Positions 8,084 to 16,725 of a stretch of 64,000 nucleotides of DNA are shown piece after piece. The first letter of the stretch is position 1. Each line of letters begins with the position of its first letter. The stretch is from NCBI RefSeq assembly GCF_017086365.1, contig NZ_CP070969.1, positions 5,978,001-6,042,000 on the forward strand. Reading direction: 5' to 3'. Position numbers and translations under genes: made by a program. Origin of the DNA: Paenibacillus tianjinensis. Lineage in GTDB: Bacteria; Bacillota; Bacilli; Paenibacillales; Paenibacillaceae. The notes below the pieces were generated by a model. The model was not told the origin of the DNA and did no database searches. It saw only the letters and a program-made list of their open reading frames with translations.

Positions 8084-8934
8084 TGACAACAGAACTCAAT
8101 ATTGCTTTTTCCCCTTGTCCCAATGATACCTTTGTCTTTCATGCCTGGGCCCACGGGCTGGTAGAGGGCGCGCCCAAGCTGAATGTGACCTTTGCCGATA
8201 TTGACATCACCAATGGACTGGCCGCTGACGGCGCCGGACCGGAAGTACTCAAAATCTCCTACGCCGCACTCCCCTGGGTGCTGGAACGATACAAGCTGCT
8301 GCCTTGCGGCGGCGCGCTTGGCCGGGGCTGCGGCCCACTGGTCCTGACCCGCAAAGGCCCGGGCGCGATCAAGCGCCCGGAGGAGCTGTCCGGCCGCCGG
8401 ATTGCCGTACCGAGCGAGCGCTCCACCGCGTATTTGCTGTTCCGCCTATGGGCGGCCCAGCAGGTGCCGGACGGCCCTGCTGAGATTGTGGTCATGCCGT
8501 TCGATGAGATTATGCCAGCCGTACGCGACGGCCAAATCGATGCCGGCCTGGTTATTCACGAAGCACGCTTCACCTATCCTTCCTATGGCCTGAACCTGCT
8601 GACAGATCTGGGCAGCTGGTGGGAGAGCGATACGGGCCTGCCCATCCCGCTCGGGGCGATCATCGCCCGCCGCGACTTGGATCACGAATCTATTGCCGGC
8701 TGGATCCGCAGCTCCCTGCAATATGCGTGGGATCACCCCACCGATTCCAGAGAGTATGTGCTGGATCATGCCCAGGAGCTGTCGCCGGAGGTCGCCAAAT
8801 CGCATATTGATCTTTACGTGAATGAGTTTTCGATGAATCTTGGGGACGACGGCTACGCCGCCATCTCAGCGCTGCTGAACCGCGCGGCCGCCGAAGGGCT
8901 TGTGCCTGCCGTTGATCCTTCGCAGCTGCGCTAA
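8083..8934 (+). CDS. mqnD: 1,4-dihydroxy-6-naphthoate synthase
   Basis: A 283-residue periplasmic-binding-protein-fold lyase. The N-terminus LNIAFSPCPNDTFVFHAW is diagnostic of MqnD, and later DITNGLAADG and LPCGGALGRGCGPLV are family regions; a conserved histidine lies in GLVIHEARFTYPSYGL. It converts cyclic dehypoxanthine futalosine to 1,4-dihydroxy-6-naphthoate, the last named step before prenylation in the futalosine menaquinone route. Its ATG shares the A of the mqnB stop. The other enzymes (MqnA, MqnC, MqnE) are not in the window, so the pathway genes are split. Confidence 0.93.
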   Translation: MTTELNIAFSPCPNDTFVFHAWAHGLVEGAPKLNVTFADIDITNGLAADGAGPEVLKISYAALPWVLERYKLLPCGGALGRGCGPLVLTRKGPGAIKRPEELSGRRIAVPSERSTAYLLFRLWAAQQVPDGPAEIVVMPFDEIMPAVRDGQIDAGLVIHEARFTYPSYGLNLLTDLGSWWESDTGLPIPLGAIIARRDLDHESIAGWIRSSLQYAWDHPTDSREYVLDHAQELSPEVAKSHIDLYVNEFSMNLGDDGYAAISALLNRAAAEGLVPAVDPSQLR

Positions 8935-8998
8935 GATACCCGTAGAGTTCCCTATCCGCCAGGTTGAGGCTTAATTATCAATGATGGGAGAGGATTCT

Positions 8999-9820
8999 GT
9001 GATTCCTGCAGGCAACAGCAAGCAGAATATTGACCGGTTCTTGGGATATCAGGACCAATACGACCGTTACCGCCCGGAGGCGCCGCCGATGGTTACCAGT
9101 CTGCTGAGCAATTATTTGGGCGGACGGCCTTCCGTGGTTGCCGATATCGGCTGCGGCACGGGATTGTCCACGTTTCTATGGAAGAATACCGCCGATTCTG
9201 TAATTGGTATTGAACCTAATCCCGACATGCTGAGTAAAGCGGTCGAGAAGCTCAAGCAGGAGGATGAGGCGCAATCACTGTCCTTCATCCAGGGCTATTC
9301 CAATCAGCTTCCGCTCGATTCCGGCAGTGTTGATATCATTACCTGCTCCCAGTCCTTCCATTGGATGGAGCCGCAGAGCACCTTGCAGGAGATTGCCCGC
9401 TGCCTGCGGCCAGGGGGCGTATTCGCCGCTTACGATTGCGACTGGCCGCTGATGCTTCAGGCAGATATTGAAACCAGGTATAACCTTCTGATTACGGCCG
9501 CCGATAATCTGCTGGCTGAACTGCAGCCCGAATCCCAGCGGGCGCATAAATGGGATAAGGAGGGCCACCTGGCCCGGATTCAGGCCAGCGGCCATTTCAA
9601 GTTCACGCGGGAAATCGTATTCCATAATACCGAAACCTGCGACGCCGGGCGGTACGTAGGGCTTATGCTCAGCCAAGGCGGCATTCAAACGGTACTGAAA
9701 ACCGGATCCACTGCTCTGGACACGGACCTAGCTGAGTTCTCTGCTGCGGTAGAGGCCTACTTCGATGGCCGGACACTGCCGGTTCTGGTCAGCTACCGGA
9801 TGAGGATCGGGATTAAGTAA
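8999..9820 (+). CDS. Class I SAM-dependent methyltransferase
   Basis: About 273 residues. Motif I reads VADIGCGTGLSTF, motif II VIGIEPNPDML with the acidic ribose-binding residue, and the post-motif SVDIITCSQSFHWMEP and CLRPGGVFAAYD complete the Rossmann-type methyltransferase fold (Methyltransf_11 type). The substrate is unknown. The start is ambiguous: GTG 8999 has GGGAGAGG about 5 nt upstream, while the in-frame ATG at 8981 lacks a ribosome binding site. It lies 64 bp after mqnD in the same direction and may be cotranscribed; a menaquinone role (like UbiE) is possible but not supported by motifs. It ends before a strong terminator. Confidence 0.85.
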   Translation: MIPAGNSKQNIDRFLGYQDQYDRYRPEAPPMVTSLLSNYLGGRPSVVADIGCGTGLSTFLWKNTADSVIGIEPNPDMLSKAVEKLKQEDEAQSLSFIQGYSNQLPLDSGSVDIITCSQSFHWMEPQSTLQEIARCLRPGGVFAAYDCDWPLMLQADIETRYNLLITAADNLLAELQPESQRAHKWDKEGHLARIQASGHFKFTREIVFHNTETCDAGRYVGLMLSQGGIQTVLKTGSTALDTDLAEFSAAVEAYFDGRTLPVLVSYRMRIGIK

Positions 9821-9905
9821 CTGTCTGACTGAGCAGTTTAGGGGTTAGGCGATTTGCCTGTTCACCCGCACAAGTTTATCTTATACTTATTGCAACGAGA
9901 CGAAG

Positions 9906-9944
9906 AACGTCTCGGCTGCCCTCTTTGAGGGAAGCCGGGACGTT
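9906..9944 (+). terminator. Rho-independent terminator after the methyltransferase gene
   Basis: A long stem, AACGTC-T-CGGCT-G-CCCTC paired with GAGGG-A-AGCCG-G-GACGTT around a TTT loop, followed by TTCTATTTT. Confidence 0.85.
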
Positions 9945-9967
9945 TTCTATTTTAAGGGGGAGTGTGC

Positions 9968-10648
9968 GTGTTTATGTCATTTGAAAACGCACATCAGCAA
10001 TTTATTGCAGGTCATCTTGCAGGAAGACCGCCCGGAGAACGGCGGGGGCGGCTGGAAAGAGGACATCAGCATGCGGAGGTGCTGTTCTTGCGCAATGTCT
10101 GGTGGCCGCTCCGGGGTGATTTCACCAAACTTCACCCTGAATATGAGGTGATGGACTGGCGCGGCAGATCCTATTTTGCCGACTTTGCCTGGCTTCCGGG
10201 CCACATCCGACTGCTTATTGAGATTAAGGGCTACGCCTCCCACGTCCGTGATATGGACCGGCATAAATTCTGCAGTGAGCTGAACCCCGAAACCTTTCTG
10301 CAGGCGATGGGATACCGCGTTGTCTCTTTTGCCTATGACGATGTTGAGCAGCGCCCCGAACTTTGTATAAGTTTACTTCGACTGATTATGGGCAGATATC
10401 AGGCTGCCGAGGCTCCTGTATCACGGCTGCAGCTTATGGAGCAGGAGGTCATCCGTCTGGCCATCCAGCTTACCGGGACTGTCCGGCCTCAAGATGTTAA
10501 AGAGCACTTCGGCATTGACTACAAAACAGCAGTCCGCACGCTCCGTAGTCTGTCTGATAAGGGCTGGCTGGTCCCCTCCTGCCGGGGCAACCAAGAAAGA
10601 GTCGTCCGGTATGAACTGGCACATGGGGTGCTGGATTATTTCAGTTAG
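9968..10648 (+). CDS. PD-(D/E)XK nuclease-like protein with C-terminal winged helix
   Basis: About 226 residues, not assigned to a named family. The N-terminal half shows FADFAW, then 13 residues on IEIKGY, that is the D-Xn-ExK core of PD-(D/E)XK nucleases, followed by RDMDRHKFC and MGYRVVSFAYDDV, which parallel the R-L-GW-V region of Vsr/DUF559-like enzymes. The C-terminal third (about residues 150-225) reads VRPQDVKEHFGIDYKTAVRTLRSLSDKGW, a winged-helix DNA-binding pattern. No methylase or helicase partner is nearby. The ribosome binding site AAGGGGGA favours GTG 9968; ATG 9974 and GTG 9962 are alternatives. It stands between a terminator and a repeat cluster, as a single-gene unit. Confidence 0.75.
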   Translation: MFMSFENAHQQFIAGHLAGRPPGERRGRLERGHQHAEVLFLRNVWWPLRGDFTKLHPEYEVMDWRGRSYFADFAWLPGHIRLLIEIKGYASHVRDMDRHKFCSELNPETFLQAMGYRVVSFAYDDVEQRPELCISLLRLIMGRYQAAEAPVSRLQLMEQEVIRLAIQLTGTVRPQDVKEHFGIDYKTAVRTLRSLSDKGWLVPSCRGNQERVVRYELAHGVLDYFS

Positions 10649-10732
10649 GTAGCTTCTCAAGAATAACGTCACACTTGCTGTGGCTGTTTGCTCTGGCTAT
10701 TTAAGAATTGTATTTTTTCCTCATGCCAGTAA

Positions 10733-10926
10733 GCAGCTAAGTGGAAAAAGGCAACCTATTTGGCTCCATATAGCGATTTTTGAATGATTAGTTGGAAAAA
10801 AGCAATTTAGTTTGTCCCGTTCACCCCAATTCTCCTGGTGATGGCTAGATGAAGTGGACTTTTTCCAACTAGCCTCCCGTTAAGCCCGATTGATGATCAT
10901 TTAACTGGAGAAATTCCTACTAATTA
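10733..10926. repeat. Four-copy intergenic repeat cluster, two forward then two reverse
   Basis: Forward copies at 10733-10762 and 10784-10814, reverse copies at 10848-10874 and 10898-10926, sharing CTAGTTGGAAAAAG-like cores. Spacing is about 51, 64 and 50 bp. It lies between convergent genes. The rest of the 10649-11195 gap holds a low-complexity stretch at 10948-11020 and the potD terminator, and no gene with a start codon. Confidence 0.75.
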
Positions 10927-11134
10927 TACTGAGCCGGGAGGTCATTGAACCAGATGCACCAGACGCACTAGCATCAGAAGAACCAGACACATCAGAGTCA
11001 CCGGTAGCACCAGACACACCACCGTATAAAAAACCAACAAACTAACGTGCATGCAAACACATCATCACTATTCATCAGCCTGACATGAGCTACAAATCGT
11101 CTGAGGACACACCAGCCCCGCCTCTATCCAAAAA

Positions 11135-11175
11135 ACAAGCGCCCAACCGCGATAACTCCGCGATTGGGCGCTTGT
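11135..11175 (-). terminator. Terminator of the potABCD operon
   Basis: Near-perfect 17-bp stem ACAAGCGCCCAAYCGCG around ATAACTC, followed on the minus strand by TTTTTTGG, 20 bp past the potD stop. Confidence 0.88.
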
Positions 11176-11195
11176 CCGTCCACCATATAGCCTGC

Positions 11196-12269
11196 TTATT
11201 TCTTGTTCATTTTAAACTTCAGGAACAGCTCGTTGTAATGGGCGAGCATCCGCTTGCCGAGGTTGTCATACACCTCTAGGCGGTCGGTAATCGCCGCAGG
11301 CGGGTAGAAACGTTCATCGCCGGAAATATCTTCGGGCAGCAGCGCAAGGGCGGGAACGTTAGGGGTGGAATACCCTACGTATTCGGCATTCTGTGCTGCG
11401 ACCTCTGGTCGGAGCATGAAGTCGATGAACTTGTGTGCACCCTCCACATTGGCTGCCGTCTTGGGGATGACCATGTTGTCGAACCACTTGTTCGAGCCTT
11501 CCTCCGGCACTACATAGTCAAGCTTGTCGTTCTCATCCATAATCTCTGAAGCATCGCCGGACCAGACGATCCCGACGGCTGCTTCTTCATTAGCCAGCAG
11601 CATCTTGATCTCGTCACCGACAATCGCCTTCACGTTAGGCGAGAGCTTGTTCAGCTTGGACAGTGCCTCCTGCAGATGCTCTTCATTGGTATCATTAACC
11701 GAATAGTGCAGGCTGTTCAGTGCCATGCCCATGACCTCGCGGGCTCCGTCGACCAGGAAGATATTATTGTTCAATCTCTTGTCCCAGAGGGAATCCCAGC
11801 TGCTGAAATCAATGTCTCCAGTCATCTCAGGATTGTAGATAATCCCTACCGTTCCCCAGAAGTAAGGCACCGAATACTTGTTGCCCGGATCAAAGGAAAG
11901 GTCCATGAATCTGGAGTCGATATTAGCCAGATTCGGAATTTTGCTGTGATCCAGCGGCAGCAGCAGGTTCTCCTCCCGCATCTTGGCGATGGCATAGTCG
12001 GAAGGAACCACGACATCAAAGACCGTTCCGCCCTGCTCCACCTTGGTCAGCATCGCTTCATTCGAATCAAAGGTCTGGTAGATAACTGTAATTCCGGTCT
12101 CCTTCTCGAACTGCTCCAGGAGATCAGGATCAATGTAGTCGCCCCAGTTATAAATCGTCAGCGTATTGCCGCCCGTATATCCTTCTGCCGAGTTCAGCCT
12201 GGAGCCGAGGAACATCAGGCCGAAAGCAACGAGCAGAATCGCCAGAAACGCATTGACCAGCTGTTTCAT
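11196..12269 (-). CDS. potD: Spermidine/putrescine ABC transporter, substrate-binding protein
   Basis: A 357-residue extracytoplasmic binding protein with an N-terminal hydrophobic segment (LVNAFLAILLVAFGLMFLGS) that has no clear lipobox cysteine and could act as a membrane anchor. The mature part begins TLTIYNWGDYIDPDLLEQFE and has FDVVVPSDYAIAKMREENLL and YFWGTVGIIYN, hallmark PotD regions that line the polyamine site. It captures polyamines for PotBC. ATG 12269 overlaps the potC stop by 4 bp. Last gene of potA-potB-potC-potD, ending at a strong terminator. Confidence 0.93.
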   Translation of the reverse strand: MKQLVNAFLAILLVAFGLMFLGSRLNSAEGYTGGNTLTIYNWGDYIDPDLLEQFEKETGITVIYQTFDSNEAMLTKVEQGGTVFDVVVPSDYAIAKMREENLLLPLDHSKIPNLANIDSRFMDLSFDPGNKYSVPYFWGTVGIIYNPEMTGDIDFSSWDSLWDKRLNNNIFLVDGAREVMGMALNSLHYSVNDTNEEHLQEALSKLNKLSPNVKAIVGDEIKMLLANEEAAVGIVWSGDASEIMDENDKLDYVVPEEGSNKWFDNMVIPKTAANVEGAHKFIDFMLRPEVAAQNAEYVGYSTPNVPALALLPEDISGDERFYPPAAITDRLEVYDNLGKRMLAHYNELFLKFKMNKK

Positions 12270-13093
12270 CTAGGCACCCCCGCTTCTGCAACCGGCTCCG
12301 CTATTATGGCGGACGGCTTATTCTTCTGCTGGTTCAGGAAGTAATAGCCGATAACAAGCAGGATCGTAAAGAGGAAGATCAGTGTCGAGAGCGCATTGAT
12401 CGACAGTGATACCCCTTGCCGCGCCCGGGAATAAATCTCCACCGAGAGTGTGGAATAGCCGTTGCCGGTCACGAAGAACGTCACCGCGAAATCATCCAGC
12501 GAATAGGTCAGCGCCATGAAGAAACCGCTGAAGATCCCGGGCTTGATAATCGGCAGAATCACTTTGGTCAGGACATTCAGCCTGCTGGCCCCAAGGTCAC
12601 GGGCGGCATCAGTCAGCGTGGGGCTCATCTCCTGAAGATGCGGCAGAATCATCAGCACGGCAATCGGCACGCTGAACGCCACATGCGAGAGCAGCACGGA
12701 GGTGAAGCCAAGCTTGATGCCGGCAATGGTGAACAGGATCAGAAAGGAAGCCCCGATAATAACGTCTGGACTGACGATAAGCACATTGTTCAGCGAGAGC
12801 AGTGCGTTCTTCGACCGGCGGCTGCGGCTGCGCTGGATGGCAAGTGCACCAATGACCGCCAGTAGCGTGGCAATTGCCGAAGACAGGAGCGCGATCACCA
12901 GCGTGTTGATCACAATAATGATCAGGCGCGTATCCTGCAGCACTTCCCGGTAATAATCGAGCGTGAAGCCCTCGAATTTATGCATCGTACCGCCGCTGTT
13001 GAACGAATAGTACATCAGATAGAAAATCGGCGCGTACAGTACGACAAACACCAGCACCAGGTACAGGTTAGCAATCCCGTTTTTATTTTTCAT
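12266..13093 (-). CDS. potC: Spermidine/putrescine ABC transporter permease
   Basis: A 275-residue permease with six predicted helices. The cytoplasmic EAA loop reads [26 protein letters not shown], which docks with the ATPase, and YSLDDFAVTFFVTGNG is typical of PotC. It forms the channel with PotB. Its start overlaps the end of potB by 11 bp and its stop overlaps potD by 4 bp, so the operon is tightly coupled. Confidence 0.92.
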   Translation of the reverse strand: MKNKNGIANLYLVLVFVVLYAPIFYLMYYSFNSGGTMHKFEGFTLDYYREVLQDTRLIIIVINTLVIALLSSAIATLLAVIGALAIQRSRSRRSKNALLSLNNVLIVSPDVIIGASFLILFTIAGIKLGFTSVLLSHVAFSVPIAVLMILPHLQEMSPTLTDAARDLGASRLNVLTKVILPIIKPGIFSGFFMALTYSLDDFAVTFFVTGNGYSTLSVEIYSRARQGVSLSINALSTLIFLFTILLVIGYYFLNQQKNKPSAIIAEPVAEAGVPR

Positions 13094-13895
13094 GCCGCAC
13101 CCCTTTCCGCGAGCTGCCCGTAAGGATCATGAACAGCGCCATGATGGCGATCAGGAAGACGGCAACCGTCGAGCCCATGCCCCAGTCCTGCGTAACCAGG
13201 AAGTGCTGTTCAATCGCGGTGCCCAGCGTAATCACCCGGTTGCCGGCGATCAGACGCGTAATCATAAACAGCGACAGCGCCGGGATGAATACAGCCATGC
13301 AGCCGGAGCGTACCCCGGAGACCGTCAGCGGAAAAATAACCCGCCGGAACGTCGTCCACCCGGAAGCGCCCAAATCGCGCGCGGCATCCACAAGAGACAG
13401 GTTCAGCTCTTCCAGAGCGCTGAAGATCGGCAGAATCATGAACGGAATAAATATATACACCGATACAAACACAAAGCTGAAACCGGTAAAGAGAATTTGC
13501 TGCTCCCCGAGCCCCAGGAGGTCGAAGAAGCTGTTCACCGGCCCGAAGGTGCCGAAGATCCCGATAAACGCATACGTCTTCAGCAGCAGATTGATCCAGG
13601 TCGGCAGAATAATCAGCAGCAGCCACAGCTGCTTATGCTTCGTGCGGGTCAGCAGATAAGCGGCCGGATACGCGACAAGCAGCGAAAACAGCGTGATCAG
13701 GAACGCATACCAGAAGGAGTTCAGCATCATTCTCATATATACCGGCGTAAAGAAATTCACGTAATTATCCAGTGTCAGATGCCCGTCCAGGTCAAACAGG
13801 GAGTAGTAAATAACCAGCAGCACGGGTGCAATTACAAACAGGGCGATCCATAAATAATAAGGGATGAGATAGTACGACCGGCCCTTATTGTTCAT
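13083..13895 (-). CDS. potB: Spermidine/putrescine ABC transporter permease
   Basis: A 270-residue permease with six helices. It begins [21 protein letters not shown], and its EAA loop reads [35 protein letters not shown] and the mid-protein [11 protein letters not shown] are typical of PotB. ATG 13895 is chosen because it is preceded by GGTGGAGAG and overlaps the potA stop by 11 bp; longer in-frame versions (up to 14075) read through potA. Partner of PotC. Confidence 0.92.
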   Translation of the reverse strand: MNNKGRSYYLIPYYLWIALFVIAPVLLVIYYSLFDLDGHLTLDNYVNFFTPVYMRMMLNSFWYAFLITLFSLLVAYPAAYLLTRTKHKQLWLLLIILPTWINLLLKTYAFIGIFGTFGPVNSFFDLLGLGEQQILFTGFSFVFVSVYIFIPFMILPIFSALEELNLSLVDAARDLGASGWTTFRRVIFPLTVSGVRSGCMAVFIPALSLFMITRLIAGNRVITLGTAIEQHFLVTQDWGMGSTVAVFLIAIMALFMILTGSSRKGVRHEK

Positions 13896-15000
13896 GGCTC
13901 TCCACCTCGCCGTAAGCTTCCAGACGTCTGTCGAATTCTTCCTCCGTTTCACCGAAACGCATAACATGAATCGCTTCCGGATCAAAATAGAGCCCGATCT
14001 GGCTGCCCACCTCAGCCTTGCGTGTAGAGTGCACCAGCCACTCATGGCCGGATTCATCGTAGCAGCTGATCTCATAATGTACTCCCCGGAACAGCTGGGA
14101 ATCGACGCGCACCTTCAGCTTTCCCTGCTCCAGTGTTGCGATTTCCAGATCCTCCGGACGGATCACAATTTCAACCGATTCATTCGGCTTAAGCCCTGCA
14201 TCCACGCATTCAAAACGTTGGCCGCCCCATTCCACCAGATAATCCTCGATCATAACACCGGGTACGATATTCGACTCTCCGATGAAATCGGCGACGAAAC
14301 GGTTGATCGGCTCATCATAAATATCGTTCGGTGTGCCGCTCTGCTCGATCTTCCCTTTGTTCATGACAAAGATCCAGTCGGACATCGCCAGCGCTTCCTC
14401 CTGGTCATGGGTAACGAAAATGAACGTGATGCCAAGCCGCTGCTGCATTTCCCGCAGGATATACTGCATCTCCGTACGCAGCTTCAGGTCAAGCGCGGAC
14501 AACGGCTCGTCCAGCAGCAGCACCTGCGGCTCGTTGACGATCGCGCGGGCAATCGCTACACGCTGTCTTTGTCCGCCGGACATTTCGTTGATCGCGCGCT
14601 GTTCGTAACCGACAAGGTTGACGAACCGCAGCGCTTCCTGCACCTTTTGGGTAATGACATCCTTCTTGAGCTTCTTAATGCGCAGTCCGAAAGCCACATT
14701 CTCGAATACGTTCAGGTGGGGAAACAGGGCATAATCCTGAAACACCGTGTTCACCTGGCGCTCATTGGCGGGAATGTGGTTGATCATTTTACCGTTTAGA
14801 TAAATAGAACCTTCAGTCGGTTCGGCAAAACCGGCGATTAGACGCAGAATGGTCGTCTTGCCGCAGCCGGACGGTCCCAGCAGTGTATAAAATTTGCCGC
14901 GTTCGATTTCGAAGCTGACACCTTTTAACACGGCCTCCTCATCATCATATTGCTTAGTAACCTGGTCAAAAGAAATAATAGTGCCTTCCGGGGTAGCGAT
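13885..15000 (-). CDS. potA: Spermidine/putrescine ABC transporter ATPase, with a non-canonical start
   Basis: An ABC ATPase of about 371 residues. Walker A is GPSGCGKTT, the signature [14 protein letters not shown], Walker [12 protein letters not shown], and the switch His follows in [10 protein letters not shown]; the C-terminal third is a TOBE domain. The first beta strand, [19 protein letters not shown], lies upstream of the only standard start in frame (GTG 14931). No ATG, GTG or TTG occurs between the upstream TAA and that GTG, but AGGGAGG at 15010-15016 sits 9 nt before an in-frame ATC at 15000. The start is therefore inferred to be ATC 15000, or the sequence has a point change. First gene of the pot operon. 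Confidence 0.85.
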   Translation of the reverse strand: MATPEGTIISFDQVTKQYDDEEAVLKGVSFEIERGKFYTLLGPSGCGKTTILRLIAGFAEPTEGSIYLNGKMINHIPANERQVNTVFQDYALFPHLNVFENVAFGLRIKKLKKDVITQKVQEALRFVNLVGYEQRAINEMSGGQRQRVAIARAIVNEPQVLLLDEPLSALDLKLRTEMQYILREMQQRLGITFIFVTHDQEEALAMSDWIFVMNKGKIEQSGTPNDIYDEPINRFVADFIGESNIVPGVMIEDYLVEWGGQRFECVDAGLKPNESVEIVIRPEDLEIATLEQGKLKVRVDSQLFRGVHYEISCYDESGHEWLVHSTRKAEVGSQIGLYFDPEAIHVMRFGETEEEFDRRLEAYGEVESHEQ

Positions 15001-15306
15001 AGCTAACGACCTCCCTTACCTTATGTATTACAAACCATTTACCCTCATCTAACAGCGCACAATCGGCCTTAATAGGCCCAGCACTGCCTCAGCGGCAATT
15101 CTGTGCCACTGCTTCAATAGCATTTCACATTATATAGCATATAGGATATATCCCATATATGCGATAGCTAACAACGCTTATAGCCTTTCAGAATCTTAAC
15201 AAGTTCGTAAAAAATAGCCCTCTTTACGCTGCGTATGAGGTGCTATAATGAAACCGTCTGAAAACACTTTGAAAATTCCTCTTTTTATGAAAGAAGATGA
15301 CTGAAA
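15001..15306. other. Divergent intergenic region between potA and the FUSC gene
   Basis: Holds the potA ribosome binding site (15010-15016) and an imperfect AT-rich inverted repeat, GCATATAGG...CCATATATGC, at 15137-15162. No gene or clear promoter pair was resolved. Confidence 0.5.
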
Positions 15307-16407
15307 ATGAACGAGGGGTTACAAGACCGCCTTGAGAAATTTGGATTATCCCTTTATATGATACGGATCACACTGGCTGCTTCACTCTCCTGGGTGGCAG
15401 TTCATAGCCTGTACGGTGACCATTACTTATATTTTGCCCCGCTTGCAGCTATTCTGATTACCCAAGGAACGGTTAAAGCCTCGCTTGAAAAAGGCTTATA
15501 CCGCCTGCTCGGCATTGTGCTCGGCGGAACGGTCAGCCTGATTGTCGGCCGCTTCCTGGATATCGGCATTCTCTCGATCCTGCTGATCCTGCTGCTGGGC
15601 ATCGGTATTGCCACCGCGTGCCGGATTAATATCCAGGCCGTGTCACAGGTTGGCGTGACCTCTGTTCTCGCGCTTACCTTCTACCATGATCACTATATTG
15701 TGTGGAGAATTGCCGAGACTCTAATCGGCGTACTGATTGCCTTATTGATCAATATGATTATCGTCTCGCCCAAAGGGTTCGTCAAGGTGAAAAGCCTGGC
15801 GCTCGAAGGAAGCCTGCTGCTGGCGGATTCCCTGAGCGGGATGGCTACCGGCGGCAGAGACGCAGCAAAGGCCCAGAAGGCGCTGACCCGCTCAGGTGAA
15901 CTGCTCGCGAAGAGTGTCCGGCTGCGCCAGGAAATGCAATTCACCTTATCGCACTACCCCTGCCGCAGCGGACTGCGCGGGTTGACACAGGCTACGGCCC
16001 ATCTGCAGAAGGTTCACTTCTACGTCAAAGAGATTGCCGACGAGCTCTCTCTGCTGCCTGCGCATTATGCTGCCGCAGACTGGATGGTGGAGGTTGCCGG
16101 CGCAACTGCCGACTGCATCGCCCTGTACGGGACCAAGGCATTGTCGGACGCCGAAGTTAAGCGTCCACTGCAGGAGTCGCTCCGGCATGCCCGTGATCTG
16201 CAGCTGGCCTGGTTCTCCGAGCTGCAGGGAATATGCCCGCTGACGGCTATCCGCGACCTCGGTGCTGTCTTCTCTCACCTCAACCGGGTGCTGGAGGTCA
16301 TCGAACAGGCCGATTATGCGGCAGTTTCGGCCGCACCTCTGCCGGCAAGAACCGAAGCTTCACGCAGTATCCATCTTGTAAATAATGGACTCTCCCACAA
16401 GCTTTAA
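15307..16407 (+). CDS. FUSC/aromatic acid exporter family membrane protein
   Basis: A 366-residue protein. The N-terminal 160 residues form about five to six helices and contain APLAAILITQGTVKASLEKG and RLLGIVLGGTVSLIVG, typical of the ArAE/FUSC family; the rest is a cytosolic alpha-helical domain. FUSC proteins are proposed exporters of aromatic acids or act in cell-envelope stress; the substrate is unknown. The start ATG 15307 has only a weak ribosome binding site (AAAGAAGATGA). It is a single-gene unit ending at a strong terminator. Confidence 0.8.
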   Translation: MNEGLQDRLEKFGLSLYMIRITLAASLSWVAVHSLYGDHYLYFAPLAAILITQGTVKASLEKGLYRLLGIVLGGTVSLIVGRFLDIGILSILLILLLGIGIATACRINIQAVSQVGVTSVLALTFYHDHYIVWRIAETLIGVLIALLINMIIVSPKGFVKVKSLALEGSLLLADSLSGMATGGRDAAKAQKALTRSGELLAKSVRLRQEMQFTLSHYPCRSGLRGLTQATAHLQKVHFYVKEIADELSLLPAHYAAADWMVEVAGATADCIALYGTKALSDAEVKRPLQESLRHARDLQLAWFSELQGICPLTAIRDLGAVFSHLNRVLEVIEQADYAAVSAAPLPARTEASRSIHLVNNGLSHKL

Positions 16408-16429
16408 GCTTGGGAGTGTCCTTTTTTTT
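16387..16429 (+). terminator. Terminator of the FUSC gene
   Basis: Stem GGACTCTCCCACAAGCT / AGCTTGGGAGTGTCC with a short loop, followed by eight T residues. It overlaps the last codons of the gene. Confidence 0.88.
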
Positions 16430-16605
16430 GCTGCTGCAAAATCTTATATATTTCAGGTGAAATTACAGTTGAAAACCGGCTCATACAGGAATAAAATTAG
16501 GATTGTTTAAAGAAGTTGTCGAAATGCAGTACTATAGTACCAGTTATGATCATTTTATTGTCGATTACTTCATTAAATGACCTCATGCTGAGTGTTTATC
16601 ATGTT

Positions 16606-16698
16606 CATGTATAAAGGCAAACTGCCCGAAAGGGCGGGACGCAAAGCAATGGGCCTAACAATGCCGCTGTGCATTCATGGCTGCCAGGCTGCCGGTTT
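16606..16698 (+). ncRNA. Class I cyclic di-GMP riboswitch (GEMM)
   Basis: The conserved elements occur in the right order: GGCAAAC, a hairpin CTGCCC-GAAA-GGGCGG with a GNRA tetraloop, GGGACGCAAAGC, GGGCCTAA, and then a second hairpin region containing CATGGCTGCCAGG, which would receive the tetraloop. It ends about 28 nt before the start codon of the FapA-family gene. No terminator follows, so control of translation initiation is more likely than attenuation. Confidence 0.9.
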
Positions 16699-16725
16699 GA
16701 TAATACGAAAAGCGAGGTTATACCT

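Noticed and set aside
7351..8154. Long minus-strand frames opposite mqnB
   Set aside because: High GC of mqnB keeps other frames open; the plus-strand protein has the futalosine hydrolase motifs.
13092..13853. A 253-residue plus-strand frame rich in Arg/Gln
   Set aside because: Antisense to potB/potC, with typical shadow composition.
14929..14931. GTG 14931 as start of potA
   Set aside because: It would remove the first strand of the ATPase, and GAGGAGG is only 2 nt upstream; the ATC at 15000 has a better spaced site.
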